Positions 1-10,600 of a stretch of DNA of 64,000 nucleotides are shown here, piece by piece (within the stretch, counting starts at the first letter, position 1; each line of letters begins with the position of its first letter). The DNA is taken from the NCBI RefSeq assembly GCF_026914265.1, contig NC_069127.1, forward strand, positions 71,857,645 through 71,921,644. The letters are read 5' to 3'. The notes below the pieces were generated by a model that had not been told where the DNA came from, did not search any database, and worked only from the letters and a program-made list of their open reading frames with translations. Both the position numbers and the translations under genes were made by a program. This DNA comes from Mya arenaria. Taxonomy: Eukaryota; Mollusca; Bivalvia; Myida; Myidae.

Positions 1-2240
1 GATCTGATGTCAATTTGTCAAGAAAACAGTATTTATAGCATACACTGCCTGTATATGCTTATTCTATTTGAAAGAAAGACTGTGATACCATCTGGGACAT
101 TTTGCCCTGTATGCCACACCCCTAACCCTAACTCCCATCCCTTCACAGTGCTCCAGCTAGCCCGTTTTTCAATGGCGCAGCGCCCGTGCCCCTTTTCATA
201 CCGCCCTGCCCCCTTTTTGAGTAGTGCCCTTTTCACAAATGCTCTGTTAGCACCAATTATCCTGTTAGTGCCCTTTTTACTATTGAAATCATTATAAAAT
301 ATCGACAGCCCTTAATCCGCTGTCATAATTGAGACAAATTACGTAATACTTAATTCCCGCTAGGTGTCACCATGCCCCCATTGACTGCTTAAAATATGCC
401 GGACTGCCCTTTCATCTTCCCATGTGCCTTGTCCAAGTCATATGACAGCTAATTGTGTAGTGAGCAGACGACCAGTGTATTCATAATCGGTCATCTTCTA
501 ATCCAATAATTAAGAAGAGACAAATAGGGAAACATCGGCAGAAGGCGGAGATATTGAATGTCAGCCAATCAGAATCTACATTGAGAATTCGTTCATTTAA
601 TGATGAAAGTTCGTAAAATGCGATAGAAAATGTGAAGGGATGGTGAAAAATGTTGTCAAACACAATTAAATCTTTAAAAATAATTGTTAATTGTATTGTA
701 CTGACGAAAATCGCCATTTAAACATTGTTAATTTGAAGCAGACGGTCACTGCCGATTTGTAATCATAACAAAGGTGGCGCTAACACAATCAAATACATGG
801 TAACATCACTATTTCAGTAAATGTTTTTTAAAGTTTATTTGTAAAATATTCATGATAAAAATTTCATTGTTACCCACAAATATATGTTGATGTTTTATGT
901 ACTGTTTACCTATCATGGTTACGATCATGTCAAAATTCGCCGAAACCGCCATTTTGTCAGAACGAATTTCGGAATTATTTGATCAATGTTCCATGTTTTA
1001 TAAGTGATTTTTAAAGCAAGGGCAGTGATTTTCATTGTCATTTTATTTTAAAACATTAGCATATTAATCATTATTCTACCAAAGACAATTAAAAAAACAG
1101 CCAGGCTGAATGTAACATTCGTACCCAATCCTGATCGTACCAAACTAAGATTCGTCCCCTACATATTTGTTTTTTGTGTATTTATTTATTTGATTGCCTC
1201 AACTGTCTATGTTTTTTTCTTCATTTTACATGATTTTTTGGAGAAAAATTGTGACATTGCACTAGAGAAGACTCCAGACAAGTACAATCATACTACCACA
1301 GACAAAAAGACAAATTTTAATTTTGATATTCAAACACACCCTTCCAATTTTGGAGAAAAAAAACAAACTGTTTTTGTTCAAGTCTGGAAATCATGGAAAA
1401 TGATTTAAATTGAGTATGAACACAAAACAAATTCGAGGTGGAGACCCCCCCCCCCAAAAAAAAAACCCTTGTGACAGGGGTGGACCCCTCCCACAACCAC
1501 CCCCAATTGCCCCTACACGACTCATGTAGTTTGCCCTTTTCAAAACTCCACCCTGCCCTTTTCAAATCCTGGCTGGAGCACTGCCTTCATTATCAATTTC
1601 AAACACAGTTACCGAAATGTGTACACGCATGCAGGTCCTGCACTGGTAAAACTAATTAAACTCTTTAATACTTAATAAATTATTTGAAAAACTGGCGGTA
1701 GTGTTTAGGCACAGCAAAAGAGGTGTGGCACAATCCCATCCCTTTAACTGCAGTTTTTAAAACAGCAAAATTCATTAATAACATATTTTCTTTTTATAAA
1801 CACTTTCATGTCAACAGTTTCTGGTAACAATTGAAATTATAGACGTCGAGAAAGAACAAGATAATAATGGCAAATAATTTGTCGAAATATTGGTAGTGTT
1901 AAAAAAATGATTCATTTCCAACAACTGTCCCCGCCCAATTTTCCGAATAAGCTTGAACTTTTTCTATCAAAAACACAATTTCAGCAACTTATTTTTTAAT
2001 TCTTGTACACAGATAATTTATATGTAACAAAATAGTTTAAATCCATTCATGAAATACGGCTGACAGGTATTTTCTTACCAAATATCACAAAATATTCCTT
2101 CAAATGTCAATTTTAACTTTCACCGACCGGTTAAAATGGCGGACAGGGTGTGCCACGAGCAATTGAGAACCTATTGCTGATAAAATCCGTATCCCTCTGG
2201 AGGATATTGCACCGTACTGGTAAATTTACCCGAAAGAAAA
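1..2240. other. Gene-poor, AT-rich flank
   Basis: I recognise no gene here. Short open frames show no familiar protein. The stretches around 120-280 and 1480-1590 share a TGCCCTTTT-rich repetitive style, also seen near 58510-58610, and are probably fragments of a dispersed repeat. ATGGCGG-like motifs lie on the minus strand near 950 and on the plus strand at 2136. They resemble YY1/start-site motifs, but no gene body follows. Confidence 0.4.
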
Positions 2241-2249
2241 TTTCCTACG

Positions 2250-2680
2250 CAGTGACCTCCCCTAAAAGACAGAAAACCGAGTACGATCGGAACACCTCGG
2301 TCGTTTTACCTCGCAAACACCTCGAATGTATGCCGGTATATCAGTACTGGGAGTAGAGGTAGTTCTTAAAATTCATGATAATACCATTAAATTGCTGTAG
2401 TGTCTAAATGAGTTATTTGAATTACGAAGTACAAATTGCTTTCCAGTGAAGTGTATTATTACATAAATAATTAAGATTCTTATGAGTAAAATTCTGATAG
2501 GGGTACTGCTAAATTGAAATTACTACGCGATCTACTTGCAGCGTAGTTAAATGTACAGACTTCTGACATTATAAATCATCCATATACATCCGAAGTACAT
2601 CCGAAGTAGTTTTCGACGGAAAATGGCCGAGGTGTTCGCATTCATCCCAAGTAGTAACGGTTGTGATTTCAGTCATCACA
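2250..2680. repeat. Inverted (foldback) dispersed repeat
   Basis: The left arm (about 2255-2345), read on the minus strand, matches the right arm (about 2580-2665) on the plus strand. Both carry an ATACAT-C-GA-GT block, then a GTTTTCGA-like block, then AAAATGGCCGAGGTGTTC or a close variant. A third related arm lies at about 30719-30790 in a PWP1 intron. This shows a dispersed family with inverted arms, probably a foldback or TIR element of unknown class. The ATG inside the right arm is therefore unlikely to start a gene. Confidence 0.5.
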
Positions 2681-2879
2681 AGCTTTTCATAACGTTTTCA
2701 CGCAAAGGAATACTACACCATAAAACATTGATTCGAGCTAACATTTCTAACTTAATGGTACGTCTTTTTTAACATTACGGTTATATATTTCCACAGGCAT
2801 ATACACCACTGTAGAATTTTGAAACTTAATTTTTCTGCACAATAAAATGAGAACGGTTGGATTTAAGACAACATAACTT

Positions 2880-3275
2880 CAGTGGTAGGTGGCCCTTGAC
2901 AAGTAGCTAGGTGACTCCGTTTTGGTGAGGTCAGCTGGTCAAATGCCAACAGATTAATAGTCTTAGCTCGGTTTTACGTAAGACCGAGAAACTTCATTGG
3001 TAGAATGCTCTCGACCAATAGTTGCTGCCTATAGCATCTGAGGTCAGTAAAAGGTAAAAGGTCAATGTTGCGGTAAACACGCTTAGGAAACTTTATCTGT
3101 GCAGTAACTTTGGAAATGATTTAAGACCATGAAACTTTAGTGATTGGTTGGTCTTGGTCGGTAAAGGACTCATGTTGGTACTGTGGCAAAGGTCGAAAAA
3201 ACGGTCAACAGTCTTATGAAATTTTGTTCTCAAAACAGCTCGACAACGCCGTGACCTTAGACCATGCATCGGCAT
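2880..3275. repeat. Degenerate bivalve-type tandem repeat
   Basis: Diverged units recur around phrases such as GAAACTT-A-TGGTNGGT, a TTGACNAGTAG-like block and GGTCA. The style matches the better-preserved ~146-156-bp arrays at 36751-37080 and 39512-40320. It is probably an old, decayed array of the same general kind. Unit boundaries cannot be drawn confidently by eye. Confidence 0.35.
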
Positions 3276-3479
3276 GTTGCTCTTTACTAGTATGACCCCA
3301 ATTTAACATAAAAACAATATGCATATCTATTATTATGCATACAATATGCATAGCTATTATTTTGTGGAATCAATTACTTTATATTACTATAATTTAGCTT
3401 ATTGATACATTGTTAACATTCTCCATATAACAATATGATATCTACAGTTTATTGTTTACTCTATTATCTAAAAGTACCA

Positions 3480-3592
3480 TCTTATACACGTTGATCACAT
3501 ATTATGACATTTGTCTTTTCTTTGTACGAATACTGTAACGAGATGCTTTATGCATAAGTTGAAATAAAATCTGTTCTGTTCTGTTCTGTTCA
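3480..3592 (+). mobile_element. LINE-like 3' tail with (TCTGT)n
   Basis: An AT-rich stretch leads to GAAATAAAATCTGTTCTGTT and about four pentamer repeats (about 3567-3590), then ordinary sequence. An AATAAA-like signal followed by short pentamer repeats is a common ending of invertebrate non-LTR retrotransposons. No reverse transcriptase coding is visible upstream, so this would be a strongly 5'-truncated copy. The class is inferred from the tail alone. Confidence 0.4.
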
Positions 3593-3599
3593 TATCCAA

Positions 3600-6120
3600 T
3601 GTATTTATGAGTTTACCCGATTGGAAATAAATTATAAACACATAAGAGTAATAAGTGTAATAGGCTAGTGTGTATAAAGTTTATCTTATTCTTAGTCTAA
3701 AGCATTGCAATTATATTATTATTATTTGAAAAAGTAAACAAACAAAAATCTTTTTCACAATATGTTTTGTTTATTTTTATAATAAACGCTCCAGAACTGC
3801 ACAGCAGGAAACTCAGATCAGAGATCTGATCTACAGCACAAGGCAATAAAAATAAAGATCAATAGATGTTGTGTGCTATACATGGGTGGGGGTCATTTCA
3901 AGCATGTTACGCACAGTAATTTCCCAAAAAAATGGTACGTTATGAAGTTTAAACCAAACTGTAAGTAAATTATATATCATTGTCCGTAACGTCACCATTA
4001 TTGTCCGTAATGTCCCCGAATATGTATCGTATGGTCCCTCGTCCGTAATATCCTGACACCTTTCTGACAAAATCGGCGCTTTTAGGGAATACTGTATTGT
4101 TTAAAGGTAAGATTTGTTTAACGTCGGAATGATCATAGACGACCAAGAACATGTAATATAAGCTCTGTAGAGTTTTATAGCGACGAACATCTCTTGTTTA
4201 TTAAGATGTGTGATAAAAAAAAACGCTTATTGGAGAAACTAAAGTACATTCTCCATTTTCAAAGAATTTGTACATATATGGAACATTATTCTCGAAAGAT
4301 AGTAGTATTTGCATACTTTGCAATTCCTCTGAAATGAGGACACGTGCCGGTGTTGGGAGTCAGTGCAGTGGTGTATATTTTTTTTCTAGGGAACACTTTC
4401 ATTACGAATGGATCTAGGTTTTTTTTCCCTAATATTTTCATTTCATGGCAGTAATATTTAGCCTTTTACAGTTTCTTACAACATATAGCTCCAGTTTCAA
4501 AAATCCGCTAATAAGTGGGACAGTTATTTGTTGTGTGTAACCTTTTCTTTCTGGTAAAAACCGTGTAAACAACCGCTGTAAAACGTTAAATATTATGTGT
4601 GTTTTTCTTTTAAAAGGAAACAAAAACAAAGAAGTGATTGGTAGTTGTGAAAGTAAGTCAAAGATGATAATTGTCATTTAATAGTCTGTCAGATAGTCAG
4701 TATTAATCCATGCTTGACTTTAAGTAGACGTTTTTGTAAAAAAGTAATGCATTTTCGCGATAGGTGGGCTCTTGTTTATCTAGGTTACAGATCACTTAGT
4801 AAATTTCCGATATATTCTATTATGAATTAACAGATTTGTACCCAAATATAGTTTTCTAGTGCTTCACGACCCCGAACATCATGTATGAAGTATCTTTATG
4901 AAAGATCAAATTAGTGAAAGTAAAGACTATGTGTAGGAGCACAAAAAATAAAGATGGCATTAAGCCAACAGTTTGATATGTTACAATCATGCTTTGATTC
5001 ACTGTCTAAGAGGCCGTTAGAAAAAAAACAATTCAGTGTATTTCACTTCATATATCCACTATGAACTCATTTATTTGTAACAATTTGATGGAAACCGAAG
5101 TGAAATCCAACTTTGGAGTCCACTAATATCACTGTTATGTATTAAAGGAAAAAAAACAACAACAGGTATTTCACTCAGTAATTACCTCCCTAAAGACAGA
5201 TTAGTTTCATTTAAATAAGTTAGATAATGAACAAAATTTAGTTAAACTGCATGTTTAAATTCACAGCTTCGTGATTCATACTCATTCAACCATTAGTCTT
5301 ATTTCATGTTACTATTAATCTCACATTATATAAACACTTCATTTTAAATGGCCATTCAACTTAAACAAAGAGCCATTTTTTAAAGATGACTTTCTGTCAT
5401 ATGGTTTCGTATTATGATAATGAAGTTTATTATATGCTTACCATATCTAATAGTGAAAAATAGAAAGCTGTATTGAAAATAATCCATATAATGATACTGT
5501 CTGTTTTCTTACTCAGTATCATGCTCGTGTTGAGTGCTCCCTGTTACACATTGCAGTTGGCCCGGACTAAAGTTTTTTCTAAATTCATTGACAAATCAAT
5601 AAAATAAAACATAGATAAATGATAGGAACATAGTTTATTGCTTAAAGAAATAGTACTGCATCAAAAAACATAGATGCTTTATTGTGTTTTTGTGCAAGAA
5701 ATTGCACTTAGTCATTAATATGATTGATTTATGGGGTTATTTCCTGATAAAAATTCCAGGAAATGTTATGTAAAAAAAAGTGCTTTTACGTTTGTTTCAC
5801 TACAAACAATACATTAAAATGTTGAAATAATCAAAAAAAGCATATACATTTATTATCAAAGGATAATTACAAATTGGATGCTTTTCTGATAACATGTATC
5901 AAGTCTCATTTTGATGTATAAACATGCATGTTTACACAACAAACTATACCTGATAGTATTATGCAATTATAATATATCATAATTTTCTCTCTCTATACAT
6001 TTATGTTTACATATAAAAAAAAATTATATTTTTTTTAAATCAACCTTTCCCAATGGCTATCATTAGTTTAAACTTTATTTAATTTTACAACGATTGTGAA
6101 AGAAGCTATTACAAATATTA
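3600..6120. other. Intergenic, nothing recognised
   Basis: This AT-rich stretch has no open frame of recognisable product. Around 3985-4050 the phrase TTGTCCGTAA with variations recurs three times. No promoter, RNA gene or element boundary could be supported. Confidence 0.4.
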
Positions 6121-6124
6121 ATCA

Positions 6125-6240
6125 CTCTCGTTGGCACAATGTTGCGCGAGAGTGTGGTCTTGTGTTGTGGGGGAAACCGGAGTACCCGGAGAAAACCCAC
6201 TTATCTGGCTTGGTGACCACTAACCAAACTCACATGCGCT
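6125..6240 (+). repeat. Fragment with conserved CCGGAGTACCCGGAGAAAAC motif
   Basis: A short hairpin (CACTCTCG paired with CGAGAGTG, about 6123-6154) precedes a GC-rich block, GGGGAAACCGGAGTACCCGG followed by AGAAAACCCAC, at about 6168-6201. This stands out from its AT-rich surroundings. I recall this motif as recurring in mollusc and other invertebrate repeats, but I cannot name the family. No coding role is evident. Confidence 0.4.
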
Positions 6241-6276
6241 ATGTTTAATGTTCTGGTCTTGATCAGTTTTGAAATA

Positions 6277-7532
6277 CCATATTATACTATGTATAGAACA
6301 CTAGCATAGATAGGACGCAGATAAAAAAAAAAATGGTGAGAAAACGGGTAAAAACCCTTGATACAAAAGATAGGACGCAGCAGAAAAATGTCAAAATCTG
6401 AGCCGAAAAATTTAGGTTGGTGAGGCATTTATAACATATATTAAATCCAAAACAAAATATTTGTTTGAATATTATGAGTTTTTCGATATCTGTCTTGTGT
6501 AATTCGGTAATTATCTTCGTATTTTAGTGATTTAACATATTTCAATAAGTCCAGTAACCGCCATATTTTTTTTGACAATTTATTTTTTTGGATCGTGAAA
6601 ATGGCAAAGGTCAATATAAACCATGCGATATTAAATTTTATAGCAAACTAATATGTGTTTCTTTGTTTATAACAAGTAAATTTATACATTTGATACAATG
6701 CCCACAAAAAATAACAGTAGCACAAATAATAGCACAGGTAATAAACAACAGTTTTATTCTGTCATCCTGATGATGCTTTTCTCCAATTCGCCTTCGCCGT
6801 CTTCTGATGGTGTATCGTAAATAACAATGATATAAGTCTTATTGTATGCTTGAATGTTCTCAAAATGTCAACACCCTCAGCTAGGTATTAAAACACATGG
6901 AAAAGTGCAAACAAACAACCATACCATCGCAATTGTTTGTTCTATTGATGTTTTTCTAATGACCAACATCGGGTGTTTTTCACACCTTCTCACATTTGAA
7001 AATATTTGATAGTGACAATAATGCTACTTTGCGGTATGCACATTCCTTTATTATTATTTTTAAAACAGAAACATACAACAGAATATTTTGTAAAATATCA
7101 AAACGTTTAAATCATGAACAACGTATAATTGATATTAACCTTCAATCCCGATTTTTCATTGACGTTATAACTCAATCCAATTAAAGTGCTTGACTCACAT
7201 GGAGTGTTTGTGTGTAGCGTCCATTTTATAAAAAGTAAGCACTCTTGTTTGTTTTTAATTTATTACTAATACTATTAATAAATCATTTTAAAGTAAACAT
7301 TCAACATATTTATGCATATGTTAACTGAGTGATTTTACCTACGTCAATTGTTCTCTTAGGTTGACACTTTACCATTACTTACCATTGCTGCGTTCGTCTC
7401 CGGTCCGACATTTTCGGCCTGAAATGGACTTGAGAAAAGCTGATAAAATCCTAATAGCTTAGAAAGGACGCAGGCATTTTTTTAGACGAGAATCTGGGGT
7501 AAAAAGGTGCGCCTATGCATAGTATAATACAG
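6277..7532. mobile_element. TA-flanked TIR element (Tc1/mariner-like, non-autonomous)
   Basis: The left end CCATATTATACTATG and the reverse complement of the right end, CTGTATTATACTATG, form imperfect terminal inverted repeats. Both ends are flanked by TA (6275-6276 and 7533-7534), as expected for Tc1/mariner-type insertion. Subterminal GGACGCAG motifs recur at about 6314, 6372 and 7465. The reverse-complemented right end (GCGCACC, CCCAGATT, AAAAAAATGCCTGCGT) aligns with the left end of the element at 13464-14853, so the two belong to one family. No transposase is recognisable. The right end lies about 110 bp upstream of the first TFIP11 coding exon. Confidence 0.7.
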
Positions 7533-7653
7533 TAAGTAAAAGTGATGAAGGAAACAGCCCTAGTCATTATAATTAGAAATCCTTAAGTCACAGTCTTACA
7601 TATATGATCATACAAGTGGCTAAAATATGTCAAATCTTTTCAGCAGAATAGAA

Positions 7654-10600
7654 ATGTCGTCCCCAGAAGTTGAGAAGTTTGAGATCACTGATGAGGATGT
7701 GTACAGCTCCTTCAATATCCGAACAGGGAGGAGACAAACAAAAAATCAGGCAACATTTGGTAAGGGTTCAGACAAACATTGTTTAATTTTGTTGAATCCA
7801 TTCACATTTGTATAAGTTTTGATTTCCATCCAGGTTCTTAAATTTGCTATAAATTCTACCAATAATATATGTGAGGGTGGGCAGGTGGTGTATGAGCAGT
7901 CAGCCTGTAGGTCACCCACAGAGTGAGAGTGATCTAGTGGTCTGGGAGCTGGTATATCACCCACAGAAGTGGTGGATTCGAGCTTTACAAGAGACACATT
8001 CTCATAGGCTCTCATAAAGAACTTTATTTTAGGAAACTGCAGGCATGATTTGTTCTCATCCTTAAATTAAACATGTGTTCACCTGAACTTGAAACTGAAA
8101 TATTGCTCAAATCCATAAAAAAGAAAGTTATGGGTGTTTTAAGTTTTCGTAATAATTCATGCATATAAATGAGGTGTGCTTGGCTGCCATTTTGTTTTAC
8201 TGTATTTATATTTTAATTTAAATAACAAGCTTGTCTGCAGACAAAAACTAACATTTAAACGAATAAGAATTATATCAACTATAAATAGACAATATAGTAT
8301 TCAGATATTGAGATGTAAACGTTACCGCAGGTATCTGGGCCGATGAGGACAGTGATGATGAACGACCCGGCTTTGGTACGCGGGGAAAGAAAAAATCTGA
8401 CTTCACTGCCCCCATAGGCTTCGTTAGTGGCGGTATCAAACAGGGGGACAAAACTTTCAAGCCAGGAGAAGAGGTCTGTACAAATTACCTCTGGGTATAG
8501 GCAAACATTGAAAGGGCATTTTGTTAAACTGTTAACAAATGAAAATGAAGGTTAACTCACAATTTCAAAGTCATGTTTTATGTTAGAAACATTGAGATAT
8601 TTTATTGATATCAATTTGCTTGTACAAGCCCAAATCTCTGTTATTCTTTTTTCATTTTTGATTGGCTTTAAATCTTGTAACAACTATGAATAAAATTATA
8701 TTATAAATAATAAATCTCTGTACCAGCACCACAAATAGGTTACGTTGTTATGCTTGGATTATGGCCTTGCGAATATGTTGTGCTCTATACTGTTAATTAA
8801 TATGCAGTTATCATTATGTTAACAGGATGTTCAGGAAGATGGGGATGCAAACTTTGACCTTGGGGACATTGCTCGTCTCAGTTACAGCGGTGTTAAGAAA
8901 GAGAAGATGAGCAGCGGAGGAAGCCGGGGCCGGGCAAAGTTCCCTACTGGAGAAAAGTAAGGAAGGTGGTCTTGGCCCATTTTCATAAAGAAGCTCTTTT
9001 GTCAGCAGATAAAACCTGAATGAACTGAAGACTTTAAAAAATCACATATTTGAAGAATGAAATGTGTACATTTATCTTTTATAGTTTTCTGTAATCACTT
9101 TATGCCATAAATGATCCGTTTTTATTGATGACCACTACTGATTTTGAAAGGGATGTAGCTGATGTTGGAATTTATAACTTGTGGCCAAATTCCTTTCCAT
9201 GTTTTTTTATAAGAACTTGAACAATATTGCATTTGCACTATGTTACATTTGCACAGTTTCAGAATCTTCCATTGTGTGAATGTATCTTAATGCTAAAAAA
9301 TGATTAAATTACTTATTATTTAATTATTAAAGCCAAATTATTATGTAAAATTATTTCCACATAATTCTCAATGTCATTGTTTGTAGTGTAAGGTATGATT
9401 GTTATAGAAATCTTATTATTTATCTCTTCAGGGGGCTAGGTGATTGGGAGAAGCATACAAAGGGATTAGGAATGAAGCTGATGCAGAAGGTGAGTGAGTT
9501 ACATGTACATGGATGTATTCTGTATCCGGAATTTATATTGTGGCTTTCAAGATGTACATGTGTTAAAATGTACTCATAGTGACAATATTGAGATTTTGTC
9601 TGTATATATACATATGTAAGAGCTTGTTGGTTTAAAGTATTAGTGTCTTCTTTTTTTTTTAATGTGTTAATAAGGTTTAACTTTTTCTATGGCCAGGCGG
9701 CATCATGAAAATAATAATAAATAGCATTTTCGATAGTAAGAGCATGCAAATGGTTTTTAGCTCTACTGGCCAAAGGCCAGAGGAGCTTATGCGATGGTAA
9801 TGTGTACGTAGTATGTGCATCCGTGCGTCTGTAAACAATTGCTTGTGAACACGATACAGTCTTCAGTTTTGATTGTATCTCGATGAAACTTGTACAGTAT
9901 CTAGATATCCATTAGAGCTCGGTTCCTTTCGAAAACCAGCCAGATCCGCCCATGCATGCCTACATTATGGCCCTTGATAGTATAAAAAAATGCTATTGTG
10001 TAAACAATTGGTTGTGAACACGATACAGTCTTCAGTTTTGATTGTATCTCGATGAAACTTGTACAGTATCTAGATATCCATAAGAGCTCGGTTCCTTTCG
10101 AAAACCAGCCAGATCCGCCCATGCATGCCTAGATTATGGCCCTTGATAGTATAAAAAAATGCTATTGTGTAAACAATTGGTTGTGAATACGATACAGTCT
10201 TCAGTTTTGATTGTATCTCGATGAAACTTGTACAGTATCTAGATATCCATTAGAGCTCGGTTCCTTTCGAAAACCAGCCAGATCCTCCCATGCATGCCTA
10301 GATTGTGGCCCTTGATAGTATAATAAAATGCTATTGTGTAAACACTAGCTTGTGAACACGATACAGTCTTCAGCTTTGATTGTATCTCGATGAAAATTGT
10401 ACAGTATTTAGATATCCATTAGAGCCCGGTTCCTTTTCGAAAACCAGCCAGATTCGACCATGCATGCCTAGATTATGGGCCTTGAAAGTATTAAAAAATC
10501 AGGTCGTCTGTAAACAATTGCTTATGAACATGATACAGTCTTCAGTTTTGATTGTATCTCGATGAAACTTGTACAGTATTTGGATATCCATTAGAACTTG

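Noticed and set aside
945-2140. ATGGCGG motifs as promoters of a gene off the left edge
   Set aside because: Similar motifs recur inside repeats in this window and no coding exon follows, so this cannot be supported.
2623-2760. ATG frame MAEVFAFIPSSNG... ending in a GTACGT donor, as a possible first exon
   Set aside because: The sequence is an arm of an inverted dispersed repeat that recurs at 2250-2345 and 30719-30790.
7930-8010. Possible tRNA gene (A and B boxes)
   Set aside because: No acceptor stem or anticodon arm; it fits a SINE head better.
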